The translations under genes and the position numbers were made by a program. Below, in pieces: positions 24,789-34,910 of a stretch of DNA of 64,000 nucleotides. Source of the stretch: Saccharomycopsis fibuligera x Saccharomycopsis cf. fibuligera (lineage: Eukaryota > Ascomycota > Saccharomycetes > Ascoideales > Saccharomycopsidaceae); contig CP012809.1 in the NCBI GenBank assembly GCA_001936135.1, forward strand, positions 310,001-374,000. Reading direction: 5' to 3'. The notes beneath the pieces are model-generated. The model saw nothing but the letters and a program-made list of their open reading frames with translations, had not been told where the DNA came from and did no database searches. Within the stretch, counting starts at the first letter, position 1; each line of letters opens with the position of its first letter.

Positions 24789-26321
24789 ATGGCCAGTTTG
24801 CCAATTTATAATCTTGTTCCCAATTTTCTTAGCGGCAACAGTGGCGATAAGGGGCCTTCTCCTGAAGAAACCAAAAATAATACTAATAATGCCAATGCTC
24901 TGGAAAATGCCGAAAATGACACAACCCAACATACCAATACCAATAGCGAAGGTGAAGCAGAAAGATCAACGGGTCAAAAGCCGTTACCAAACAGTAAAGA
25001 TGTTGATCTTGAAAAACAAAAGTCTCGAAAACTAGGTCATGATGACCTTGATAATATCCGAGTTTATAATCTTCGGCCCACTGTGTACCCCCCATATGTG
25101 CTTGATAGTGTGGCTCAACATAAGGATTTAGATGAAGTGGACTTGTCCTCTCCACTTGGCGGTACTGGTGGTTATGGTCATATTATCGGTGGTGCAAGAC
25201 AAAGTGTTGATAGACTCACTAATCCTACAAATGATTTATTTTTATCATCAATTAATAGCAATTGGGGAAAACTTATGACAGCCGTTGAGTCCAAATCTTC
25301 CCATTTGATGCAGAATAAAATTGTGCCACTATCACCACAGCAACAGCAGCAGCTGCGACTGAAAAGCCCGCAAATCCCACAGCAACACCTCTCATCACAA
25401 ATCTCTAATCCACATTTTAAAGGCAAGCAAGATACACAGTATCATAATAAGCCAATAGATTTATCAGATACTTTGAATAATTATGAAGCAACTTTGAAAC
25501 AATACAAATTACCAGACTTGTCCGGATCGTGGGAAGGTGGTGAAAGACTCAAAAAAGTTATAAATGAAGATAATAGTAATACTCTCAGTGGATCTGATGG
25601 GTTTGCAAATACTAGTTTTTTCAAAATTTTCCAAAAGCCAAATAATCCAAGGTTTGATAATTTTCGAAGAGGAGGTCCGCATCATGGGAGATTGAATGAT
25701 CAAAAGAAATTACTGGACAACAAAGATTATTCTCCGAAGATTCGTTCCTCAGCCAACTATTGGATGTCTACTGAGCAACGGTCACAGTGGAAACCAACTT
25801 TTAAGAGAGTTTTGTTGCTTAATCCATACTTATTGGTAACATTACGATCATTTATGCTTATCCTAAGCGCAGTCGCATTAGGACTTGCCATTTCCATTTA
25901 TCGCAATAGCAGAGGAACTGGGAACAATTCCATTTCTCAGCAACCAAGTACCATCATGGCAATGGTGGTGCAATCCATTGCCATGATGTACTTAATTTAC
26001 ATTACTTGGGACGAATATAGTGGCAAACCTTTGGGGATTCGTAATCCCCTAGACAAAATCAAGCTAATTTTATTGGATTTGTTGTTTATTATGTTCAGTG
26101 CTGCAAATTTGTCGTTAGCATATAATACTTTATATGATGATAGGTGGGTCTGTGTTGATACTCGGCTGTCAAAAGAACTTACCAATAGTGCTTCATCAAT
26201 CTGTGAAAAACAGCGGGGATTATCTGCAGATTTGTTCATTACATTGTGTATGTGGGTGTTTACGTTTACTATTAGCATTTTTAGAGTAGTTGAAAGAGTA
26301 AGTTCACCCAAAGCGTCATAA
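24789..26321 (+). CDS. SRF1: Four-helix membrane protein, likely phospholipase D regulator Srf1
   Basis: 510 residues: a disordered N-terminal half and a C-terminal membrane part with four hydrophobic segments (about 353-372, 390-408, 425-450, 482-502). Motifs around the helices, RVLLLNPYLLVTLRSFMLIL, QPSTIMAMVVQSIAMMYLIY, ITWDEYSGKPLGIRNP and LILLDLLFIMFSAANLSLAY, follow the pattern I associate with the fungal Srf1 family. Srf1 binds phospholipase D (Spo14) and controls its activity. A conserved pair of Cys in the last loop (WVCVD and SICEK) may form a disulfide. The name is from pattern memory and should be confirmed; the four-helix topology is directly visible. The start follows a 21-base A tract. 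Confidence 0.62.
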   Translation: MASLPIYNLVPNFLSGNSGDKGPSPEETKNNTNNANALENAENDTTQHTNTNSEGEAERSTGQKPLPNSKDVDLEKQKSRKLGHDDLDNIRVYNLRPTVYPPYVLDSVAQHKDLDEVDLSSPLGGTGGYGHIIGGARQSVDRLTNPTNDLFLSSINSNWGKLMTAVESKSSHLMQNKIVPLSPQQQQQLRLKSPQIPQQHLSSQISNPHFKGKQDTQYHNKPIDLSDTLNNYEATLKQYKLPDLSGSWEGGERLKKVINEDNSNTLSGSDGFANTSFFKIFQKPNNPRFDNFRRGGPHHGRLNDQKKLLDNKDYSPKIRSSANYWMSTEQRSQWKPTFKRVLLLNPYLLVTLRSFMLILSAVALGLAISIYRNSRGTGNNSISQQPSTIMAMVVQSIAMMYLIYITWDEYSGKPLGIRNPLDKIKLILLDLLFIMFSAANLSLAYNTLYDDRWVCVDTRLSKELTNSASSICEKQRGLSADLFITLCMWVFTFTISIFRVVERVSSPKAS

Positions 26322-26948
26322 GAGAAAATTTTTTCTCTTTTACTTTTTTTTAATAAGTTAAACCACCAAAATTCTAGTTATAACTCGCCAAAAAATTTTT
26401 TTAAAAAAAAAGAGAAAAAGAAAAGGATTTTAACTTTTAAAAATTTAAACGATAATTCAAGCGGTCCTTCTTACATTTGGTTTTTCCTCATGGCAACAAA
26501 CTCCAACAAAACATTAGTAAGAGCGTGTGAAAATTAATAACTAGAATTTTGCCGTTTCAACCTTCAGCCCAATTTAGTGATACCAAAACAGCACTATCGT
26601 TTAATGCTCAACAATTAGTATAACGTTCGCAGCCTTCAAGTTTTTATGCATGTTGCAAATCTTATCATGATAGCGTTACGTGCACTGGTGGAAACGCTTC
26701 TTTTTCGCGTTATTTTCATCTTGCTCATCGCCACTCATCTCTCTTTTTACTTTTTTTACAAAAAAAATCATTTTCGCTTTCAAAACGCGTCGGTGTTTGC
26801 TTTACTTTTACTTAACTTACTTCATTGAGTCAGATACCCATATCAGATCATAATAATATATTGAGTTTGTCATTTTTATTGTTTTGAAACCCCATTATTT
26901 ATTATTTACACGTATCTCAAAACAAGCGCCCCTCTCGATAAATAAATC
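26322..26948 (+). promoter_or_regulatory. RFA1 upstream region with MluI cell-cycle boxes
   Basis: An ACGCGT box lies at 26785-26790, about 160 bases before the RFA1 start, and a TCGCGT near-match at 26705-26710. MBF (Mbp1-Swi6) drives G1/S expression of DNA replication genes, including RFA1, through such MCB sites in yeast. The placement therefore fits an S-phase gene. Confidence 0.6.
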
Positions 26949-27482
26949 ATGGCTGATGATATTGTTTCTACAGGAATTTTGAAGACGCTTTTTAGTAGTT
27001 CCAGCAGACCTCCAATCACAGTACAAATCACTAATCTTAAAGAAATTTCCAATGAAACTGGAAGACGTCTTAGATTTATACTAAATGATGGCGAATTTTC
27101 GTGCCATGCAGTTTGCAGGCCTGAAAACACGGCGAACATTGAAAGTTTGGGGATTCAAAAATCATCAATTGTGGAATTTGTAACCTATAGTCCAGAATTA
27201 ATGGGTTCGGGAGATAAAAGGAAACATATTCTTGTAATCGGTGAAACTAGGTTAATTCATCCTACTTTTCATAAACTTGGGGTTGGTAGAGTTATGTCGA
27301 TAGATGATTATTTTCGAGCACATCCTGCAGATGACAGTTACGGTAAAAAGCAACAACAACAACAACAGCAGCAACAGCAGCAACAGCAGCAACAGCAGCA
27401 ACAGCAGCAACAGCAGCAACAGCAGCAACAGCAGCAACAGCAGCAACAGCAGCAACAGCAGCAACAGCAGCAACAGCAGCAA

Positions 27483-27518
<36 letters not shown>

Positions 27519-28952
27519 AGCAATAATACCACTTCGGGAGACAGTAACCCAACGAAAACTGATCTGTTTTATGGTAATAACAGTTTCAGTAGTAATAGCA
27601 ATACTCAGCAACGCAGTACAGGTAAACATAAAAAGGCACCAGCCCATTTGTTTGCCATTGATCAATTATCTCCATATCAAAATCTTTGGACCATTAAAGC
27701 AAGAATTTCATACAAGAGTCCCATGAGAACTTGGTCAAACCAAAAAGGCGAAGGAAAGTTATTTAATGTAAATTTTTTGGATGAAACCAATGAAATCAGA
27801 GCCACTGCATTTAATGATCAAGCAGATGCATTATTTGATGTTTTACAAGAAGGTAAGGTTTTTTATGTCTCCAAAGCAAGAATTAATCCTGCTAGATCAC
27901 AATTTTCCAATTTGAAACATCCATATGAATTGGCATTAGATAGAGATACAGAAATCACTGAATGTGAAGATGCTGGGGACGTTCCTAAATTACAATACAA
28001 TTTTGTTCCATTATCCAAGGTTCAAGAGATGGAGGTTAATTCTGTTATTGATGTGATTGCCGTTATTAAAGAAATTAACCCAGCATTTCAAATCACTTCC
28101 AAATCAACTGGTCGTCCATATGATCGAAGAGATATCGTTCTTGTAGATGAAACGCAATTTGCCGTTACTTTGGGTTTATGGAACAAATTGGCGATTGATT
28201 TCACTTTACCAGAAAATTCAGTTGTTGCCGTTAAAGGGGCAAGAATTCAAGAATTTGGTGGTAGAAGTTTGTCATTGACTCAGTCTGGTACTCTTTCTCC
28301 TAACCCGGATATTCCTGAAGCTTTTAAATTAAAAGGGTGGTATGATACTCAAGGTTCAACTCAGGGTTTCAAATCCGTCAAGCAAGAAAGTCTCAATGCT
28401 AAGAATAACTTGACCGCAGATCGTAAAACTATTCTTCAAGCACAAGAAGAACATTTAGGCGAAGGTGAAAAGCTGGCATATTTTAATTTGAAAGCCACCA
28501 TAAATTTCGTCAAATCAGACAATTTCTGCTATCCAGCTTGTAAAAATGAAGGCTGTAACCGAAAAGTCCTTGAGCAACCAGATGGCACATGGAGATGTGA
28601 AAAGTGTGACGTTAATCAAGAGGAACCACGATATCGTTACATATTAACTTGTTCAGTAGTTGATCATACGGGACAAATTTGGGTAACCTTGTTTGATGAA
28701 GCGGCTCAAAAAGTTTTGAATTACAGTGCTAATGACTTGTTGAAATTCAAGGAAGAAGAGATGGATAATGGAAAATTTGCTCATATTATGGAAAATGTAC
28801 AAATGCGGGAATACTCGTTTAGATTATCAGCTAGACAAGATAATTACAACGGAGTGGCTCGGATAAGATACCAGGTGCAACAAATTGCACCATTGAATTT
28901 CAATGTTGAATGTGATAATTTGGTAAGTGCTTTGGATAAACTTTTAGTATGA
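26949..28952 (+). CDS. RFA1: Replication protein A large subunit with a 56-Gln tract
   Basis: RPA70, the main single-stranded DNA binding subunit in replication, repair and recombination. Order in the 667-residue protein: an N-terminal OB fold (about 1-125; protein interactions), a linker, then DNA-binding OB folds A (from about 232: LSPYQNLWTIKARISYKSP), B (about 360-470) and C (about 510-660). Fold C has a C4 zinc site at Cys531, Cys536, Cys550 and Cys553. The linker carries 56 consecutive Gln (residues 135-190) encoded by a regular CAG-CAG-CAA repeat at 27351-27518. S. cerevisiae Rfa1 (621 residues) has no such tract. The excess length is accounted for by this insert. It is probably tolerated because the linker is flexible, but may make the protein prone to aggregate or shift its binding modes. 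Confidence 0.97.
27351..27518 (+). repeat. CAG/CAA repeat with 9-bp period in RFA1
   Basis: 168 bases of Gln codons; after four CAA the pattern CAG-CAG-CAA recurs about a dozen times, then becomes CAG-richer. The 9-bp unit shows expansion by duplication of a three-codon block rather than single-codon slippage. Confidence 0.97.
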
Positions 28953-30443
28953 CAGTACGTGGGAATCTTCACTACACCCACGCCGTTTTGTTTTGACGCA
29001 TTTGCTTATATAGTTGTTTGTTTGGCTGTTTACTTTCATCATTCTTTGTTTTGTTTTTCTTTCTTTTTAATTTCCTTTATTACTTGCCGTTGTATGCCGG
29101 CTTTAAATTCGTTGTTTATAGTGGTTCATGATGCCATGTGAATAAAGTGAGCCTACGATCAATATCGCTTATGGTGTGCTAATATCAATTTAGTTTTATT
29201 TTTTTTTTTTTTTTTTTTTATTGCAAGGCTAAAAATCAGACTTTATTTCTTGCCGTCAAAGGTCATGTCTAAGTTAATTTTGCTATGACAGTCACGCATG
29301 TTATAAAAAAAAAGGGCACATCTAGCTGCGCGTACGTATAAGTCATCATCAGAAGTTGTTTTCTCAAAAAATTATTGCTCTTGTCGTACGATATGTAAAT
29401 GGTCAAACAACGAAGCTGACAAATACGGATGTGACTTGTGTAATAGAAATTTTCTGGCTGCTAAGTTGTAAGTTGTCTGGTATGTTGAAAATATTTAGTT
29501 TTCGGCCTTTGAAAAAGCAGCAAAAAGTTACCTTGAATTTGGACCCGAAGGAAATACTCGGGAGAACTCTTGAAGCTGGATACTGTTCCAGAAACGGAAA
29601 AAGAAAAAAAAAAGTAAAAAAAAAGGGAAAAAAAAGGAAAAGAAAATATCATAAGTAATACCGTTTTTAGATGTGATGAACCATATACAAGAGCTGCGTG
29701 CCATTTACTTGTATACTATGTTCGTAATAGTATACGCCTGTTCATATTTAGTACTCATGTTGGATTGGGGGTAAACAATAGCAGTGTCAAGCCTAGATAT
29801 TATGAGCCGTGCGGCTGACAGCTAATCTACCATCAACGATAATATACAGCATGGTCAACTTTTGATTGATATTAGATATTGATGAACGCTGATTCGACGC
29901 CCCGAGGATCCTTATTAGAGCGGATCAGTTACTAAGCCCAAACCCCGACAGAACCGTTGGCAGCAAACCTTGTTGCAAATTACCGCGATGCATTGCTCAA
30001 GCAGCGATGAGCCGGCAGCGATGAGCCTGCAGCAAGTGACCACCAGGAATGGTTATCCCCATCAGTGGTGCATATAGCGACCTCCACCTTGTTTCTGTGT
30101 TGAACAAAGCGTAACCTCGGACAAATCAGGATTACCTTAACATATTGATGACTTTTTGTGCTAGAATAAACAATGGGGGTTATTGGCGATAATGGCCGAA
30201 GCTACTCGTTTAACATGGACGAAGAAGTATATATAAAGAGTCTTCCATCTCTGGGGACTGTATGTAGCAGCAGCAACTTTGCTATCAGATAGCCACAGCC
30301 ATTTGAACTTCCATAACTCCCAAAGTAAAAAGAGTACTCAAACATTATTTAAACATAACGAAAGACACCATTATTTGTCACACTGCTATTATATTATCGT
30401 TCTAACTAACAGCTGTCAACCTCAAGAGATATCAAGACTCACA
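28953..30443. promoter_or_regulatory. Intergenic and AOX upstream region
   Basis: About 1.5 kb. A 22-base T run lies at 29197-29219. Near 29999-30031 the sequence GCAGCGATGAGCC occurs twice in direct repeat (second copy with one change). A TATA element (TATATATAAA) at 30228-30237 lies about 210 bases before the AOX ATG. Small frames at 28959-29141 and 29356-29658 are low-complexity and not called. Confidence 0.45.
30228..30237 (+). promoter_or_regulatory. TATA box of the alternative oxidase gene
   Basis: TATATATAAA, about 210 bases upstream of the start codon; a strong TATA element fits a stress- or respiration-regulated gene. Confidence 0.5.
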
Positions 30444-31622
30444 ATGCTTAGTGTGCACACACCAACAACATCATTACTTGCTTCGCGTGCAGCATACACA
30501 TGTTTGCGAACTGCCACAACAGTTACTAACTCCTCGCCTAGCACGCTAGGAAGCCGCAATGGCTCCATGGGCATCAATACCAACAACAATTACGGCTTTG
30601 TAGCTCCTATTGGAGCTTCTGCTGCGAATGTTCTCAATCCAAGAAGAGGAATGAAAATTATTGCCAAAACCAAAGATGATAGTAAGTCGGATATGAAAAT
30701 CCGCAAAATTCAAGGCAAAGATGTATTTGTTGATGATAAGACCGATACTATTTACACCAAGAATAGTTTCCCCCATCTACTTTTCACCAAAGAAGATATG
30801 GAAGCGGTAGGGATAACTCACAGAGTTCCAAGAACTTTCCGTGATCGGTATGCTTCTTGGTTAGTTACGTTGCTTAGATTTGGGTTTGACTTGTTCACTG
30901 GTTATAGACATCCAAATGTAAAGATGTCTCGTGACGGGAAAACAGAATCAGGAATAGGTAATTATAAACTTACTCCAGAAAAATGGATGTCCAGATTTAT
31001 CTTTTTGGAAAGTATTGCAGGAGTACCAGGGATGGTGGGCGCATTTCTTAGACAATTGCATTCATTGCGTTTACTTAAACGTGATAAAGCTTGGATAGAA
31101 ACATTGGTTGATGAAGCATATAATGAAAGAATGCACTTGTTGACATTTATTCAAATAGGGAAACCGGGAATTCTTACAAGGGCATTTTTATACGTTGCTC
31201 AAGGGGTATTTGCTAATATGTTTTTCTTTTCTTACATGTTTACCCCAAAAACATGTCATCGTTTTGTTGGATATTTGGAAGAAGAAGCCGTGATTACTTA
31301 TACACATTGCATTGCAGACCTTGATGCTGGATTGTTGCCTGATCTTGCTAATGTTCAGGTACCTGATATTGCTTTAGCTTACTGGAACATGAAACCTGAT
31401 GCTCTGTTCAGAGACTTGATCTTGTACATTAGAGCAGATGAAGCCAAACATAGGGAAGTGAATCACACATTGGCCAATTTGAGACAAGAGGCTGATAGAA
31501 ATCCCTTTGCTTTTGTTGCAGATGATACTCGTCCCCAACCAGTCAATGATTTTTCTGAGTACAAGGGTCAAGGTTGGGAAAGAAATGAAATTGCAAAAGT
31601 TTGTGACAAACCATCTAAATAA
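30444..31622 (+). CDS. AOX1: Mitochondrial alternative oxidase
   Basis: Cyanide-resistant ubiquinol oxidase of the inner mitochondrial membrane; passes electrons from ubiquinol to O2 without pumping protons. The frame opens at 30279, but the Met at 30444 (MLSVHTPTTSLLASRAAYT) begins a typical presequence rich in Ser, Thr, Ala and Arg and is chosen, giving 392 residues. Di-iron ligands are visible: Glu189 (LESIAG), Glu228 and His231 in NERMHLL, the LEEEA motif (279-281), and Glu333 and His336 in ADEAKHREVNH. Two hydrophobic segments flank the iron helices. S. cerevisiae lacks this gene, whereas many other yeasts (Candida, Pichia, Yarrowia groups) have it. The CTG codon in DALFRD fits Leu/Met in the family. 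Confidence 0.96.
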   Translation: MLSVHTPTTSLLASRAAYTCLRTATTVTNSSPSTLGSRNGSMGINTNNNYGFVAPIGASAANVLNPRRGMKIIAKTKDDSKSDMKIRKIQGKDVFVDDKTDTIYTKNSFPHLLFTKEDMEAVGITHRVPRTFRDRYASWLVTLLRFGFDLFTGYRHPNVKMSRDGKTESGIGNYKLTPEKWMSRFIFLESIAGVPGMVGAFLRQLHSLRLLKRDKAWIETLVDEAYNERMHLLTFIQIGKPGILTRAFLYVAQGVFANMFFFSYMFTPKTCHRFVGYLEEEAVITYTHCIADLDAGLLPDLANVQVPDIALAYWNMKPDALFRDLILYIRADEAKHREVNHTLANLRQEADRNPFAFVADDTRPQPVNDFSEYKGQGWERNEIAKVCDKPSK

Positions 31623-32877
31623 TGATTTATTAAAACAGTTTTTATAATTTTTTTTTCTTTTTTATTATTATTATTATTATTATTATTTATTTGAACTAAA
31701 ATTAATTGATTTACGCTAACTAGAGAAATATATGTGCTGTACAATCTAGACTATTATGCACAAAGCATTATATACTGGTTACTCATATTGCAGTTTGCAC
31801 TCAATGCTAAAACCTTTGAATTTTCACCATCCGTAAAGTGACTGAAGTTCGACATAGTGCTTATAAGCACTCTCAAATAGTGCTCGTTCATGTTGGTAAT
31901 TCCTGCATATGAGGTTTGTCTTACTCCAACGAGTACCTTTAGCTCTGTTTTCATATCAAAAAAGCCCTCATGGCTTAAATAACTTACAGTGGCAATACTA
32001 TACAAAAAAGCCCTAATAAAAGTCACATGGTAAGCACGTACATCTCGTGACAGACTCCAATAATCTACTACTCTTGTATACACCTACTAGAAGCCTTACT
32101 TCAATTTAGTCTTTTAACTCGGCTAACGAGCCAATACAGGCATCAACAATACATCACTAGCTAACTAGTAAACCAAATCCAATCACTCATCCGTTACCGC
32201 TAACTTTTTGCGTCGTTATTGGCGCTGCTGTTTGTCCAGCTGGTGTATGGGTATCGCAGTGAATGCAGAACTGTATGCTGTTGATACTGCTAAACTATGG
32301 GACCAGTTGGGCCGGGTACCTGCCGTTATGTGTTATTTTCCGTACTTTCAGGAGTCCGGACCGTATAGTTTATACAGTTCTCCGCCGCAGCAACCCAAAC
32401 AAAATTAGCCGCTTCTGCGACTACTGGTTGGCTGGAATTCTACTAACATATTCAGCAGGGGGCTGCAACCGAGCTGGTTGGCCGTTCGACGAGGGTGCGG
32501 ATACAAGGTTTTTCTTCTTTCCGTGCATAGGTTTTGCAGTAACATTGCGGTGCGGTGGACGGCAAAAGTAGACGGGTGCAACGGGGCAACGGGGAATAAA
32601 CAGGGGAAAATGCACTATCTGCACTACCTGTGCTACGGTACGGTACGGCGGACGGGTGGTGGGCGGTGCCCGTTGTTTTCGTCAGTAGTCAGTCGTTCTC
32701 GTCGTCCTCGTCGTCGCCGACAATTCTCGATTGTCGAGCTAGCTTTCCTCTGGCCGCTGGAGCAATTTAAATATACCAACACTTCTTTCTCCTTGAAATT
32801 TTTTCTCTTCTCTTTTCTTCCTTTCTCTTTTTTTCCTTTTTCTCTTCTGTACACTTCATTAATTATCATCATCCATA
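31623..32877. promoter_or_regulatory. Intergenic and RPL41 upstream region with a GC-rich island
   Basis: After AOX, T runs and an ATT repeat (31661-31688). From about 32440 to 32760 the sequence is unusually G/C-rich for this window, with GGACGGGTGG-like blocks, then a pyrimidine tract just before the RPL41 ATG. A CCCATACA core (minus strand, around 32243-32250) resembles the Rap1 site of ribosomal protein promoters. A TACTAAC at 32437-32443 followed by CAG suggests a possible 5'-UTR intron, but I found no convincing donor. Confidence 0.4.
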
Positions 32878-32955
32878 ATGAGAGCTAAGTGGAGAAAGAA
32901 GAGAGTCAGAAGATTAAAGAGAAAGAGACGGAAGGTTAGAGCTAGATCCAAATAA
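32878..32955 (+). CDS. RPL41: 60S ribosomal protein L41 (eL41), 25 residues
   Basis: Tiny ribosomal protein at the interface of the two subunits. The whole protein is Arg/Lys-rich, beginning MRAKWRKKRVRRLKRKRRK and ending ARSK, essentially identical to eL41 of all eukaryotes. The coding region is 78 bases with TAA stop and no intron. It is preceded by a pyrimidine tract, usual for highly expressed yeast genes. Confidence 0.98.
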   Translation: MRAKWRKKRVRRLKRKRRKVRARSK

Positions 32956-33471
32956 GCGCATCGCATTGATTAATGCTGGAAAATGAAGTGCTATTATAAA
33001 ATGGAGCACTCTCAATTGAAGTCAGACCTGATTGTTTATACATGAGGGAACATTGTATCTCTTGGAAGAAAAATAAGTGCCGTTAATGGTGTTTTTCTGT
33101 TAAATGGAAACATTGAATTGAATTTGTGCCGTTTGCTGGTTGTTTGTTTTTGGCTGCTGTTATTGCTGCTATTAGCTAGAGCTATAATGCTGGTTGTATG
33201 TTGAGATTCTCCTAGTTTTTCCACATCTATTTGGACTAGTGAAGACCGATGTTTTTACTCACCTCGCGCAACAATTTACTATTTAAAAAATTATTGAAAT
33301 AAATCTTATTTTATTTTTACACAATGACGTAGAGTTGTTTTGAATTCTGGAGTAACAACACACTGTGTGTGATAAATGGTAAATAATTCATGGTTTTTTA
33401 CTACGAATTTTGTTGCCTACCCAGTCTTAAGTTCGTTTACATCTTTTTATTACTATGCGTATATGATAATT
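32956..33471. other. Convergent intergenic
   Basis: 3' region of RPL41 (plus) and of the KHE-related gene (minus). A 62-codon frame on the minus strand has no features. Nothing else seen. Confidence 0.45.
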
Positions 33472-34653
33472 TCATTCAACAATGTTTAATTTCTTTCTTT
33501 CCTGGAGGAGACTATTTTGCAATGGCCCTTCAATGCTTTTCAACCCTGTTATCTCAATAACATCTTTGATGATATCCTCATTAATGACAAGCCTCTCGGG
33601 TATTTCTGTTGAATCATTACTTGCCTTGTGTGAGACTTCTGCTTTTGCATGTTTCAAATAGATGCTGTTCAATTCTTCAACGTTGAAATACTCTAAATGT
33701 CCTTCAACAGTCTGTTTATCAGCAAATGACGGTAATTTGTCGTTGGTTAAGTATCCCAAATGCTTCAACCCACTCAACACTTTAACATGACAGTATATTC
33801 TATAGCAAAGGTAAAATCCAGGAATATTTGGCACCACCGGCAACAAGATGAATGGCACTGTTAATGGCAAACCAATAAGACAATAAATCATTGCCTTGAC
33901 ATGGAGTTTATAGTATCTGTCTTGAATGCTTTCCAAAAACTTTGAAACTTCCAGGCTTGAAATCACTGATTTTGGATAATATAAAGGAATTGGTTTCAAC
34001 AACTGAGAGTAAACTTCCGGAACATTTTTCAAATCGCTTTCACGAGCTGTTGGAATTGTGGAATTGAGAATTTCTTGAGTTTGCAAAGATTTGTAGAAAT
34101 CAACTCTTTTCCTATGCTTGTCTTTCAAGGCCTGTAACTGAGCATATTCGAACTGTGTTCCATCTTTAGCAGTGCTTTGAATCTCAGTATTGATTTCCCG
34201 AAGAATTGTTTCCCGCGATGGTATTGATGATAGACAAGTCTCAAACCAACTAATTTTCTCTAAAAGGCCTTGCACTATATTGTAACTATGCCTTAGTACC
34301 TTGTTATCAGAAGTGCCCATTTTTTGCCAAGAGTTGCTTAGTTTTGCGCTCAATTTCAATAATTGTATTTGCAGCTTGATTTTAAGCTTTTCCATGTATG
34401 GTAAATTGGCGGCATTCTTGTATTGTAGTTCAAGGTAAGTGCTTTGGTCAAATGATTGATGATAATTGTAATAAACAAAATTTTTTTTCGTAGTTATTGG
34501 TAGGATTATCAAATTCATAGGCGCTAATCTTTTCTGTTTAGGCCTCTCAGTTATTGATACTGAAATGGAGTTCCATCTCTTAATAGGCTTGCCTAATTGA
34601 AGTGACGCCACGCCACTACTTTGCAAACCAATTATTCTTGACAAAATTGCCAT
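33472..34653 (-). CDS. Mitochondrial K+/H+ exchange-related inner-membrane protein
   Basis: 393 residues of the Mit_KHE1 family (yeast YDL183C/Mrx9 type), inner-membrane proteins linked to mitochondrial K+/H+ exchange. The N-terminus (MAILSRIIGLQSSGVASLQL, then KRWNS) looks like a mitochondrial presequence. After it come LAPMNLIILPITTKKNFVYY, long helices, and a hairpin of two hydrophobic segments at about residues 255-290 (MIYCLIGLPLTVPFILLPVV, PNIPGFYLCYRIYCHVKVL) then a HLGYL end. The IPGFYLCYRIYCH element is characteristic of the family as I know it. No breaks. Confidence 0.75.
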   Translation of the reverse strand: MAILSRIIGLQSSGVASLQLGKPIKRWNSISVSITERPKQKRLAPMNLIILPITTKKNFVYYNYHQSFDQSTYLELQYKNAANLPYMEKLKIKLQIQLLKLSAKLSNSWQKMGTSDNKVLRHSYNIVQGLLEKISWFETCLSSIPSRETILREINTEIQSTAKDGTQFEYAQLQALKDKHRKRVDFYKSLQTQEILNSTIPTARESDLKNVPEVYSQLLKPIPLYYPKSVISSLEVSKFLESIQDRYYKLHVKAMIYCLIGLPLTVPFILLPVVPNIPGFYLCYRIYCHVKVLSGLKHLGYLTNDKLPSFADKQTVEGHLEYFNVEELNSIYLKHAKAEVSHKASNDSTEIPERLVINEDIIKDVIEITGLKSIEGPLQNSLLQERKKLNIVE

Positions 34654-34910
34654 AACTAACTCAATTAAGCAGAAGAAACGATAGTGTAACAGTACCAGAA
34701 GCCAAATTTTCTGACTTTGAATAGACCAATTTAATGCTGTTCAATAGCAGAACAACAAAAGCTAAAGGGTTTGCTATATCTCAGGACATAGAAGTGTGCG
34801 TGCACTGCTTTTTTGCTTTTTTTCATTGCCTCGCTTGCTCCTTGCGGAGTTATGGCATCTTGCATTAAGTGCTATTCCGACATTTATCACCATAATAAAA
34901 TGCCAGTTAT

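Noticed and set aside
27252-27665. Long open frames antisense and in other frames of the CAG/CAA repeat (poly-Leu, poly-Cys, Ala/Val, Ser/Asn)
   Set aside because: They are by-products of the trinucleotide repeat in RFA1; the flanking sequence in these frames has no coding character.
32437-32458. RPL41 5'-UTR intron acceptor
   Set aside because: TACTAAC and CAG are present but no good donor; kept only as an observation.
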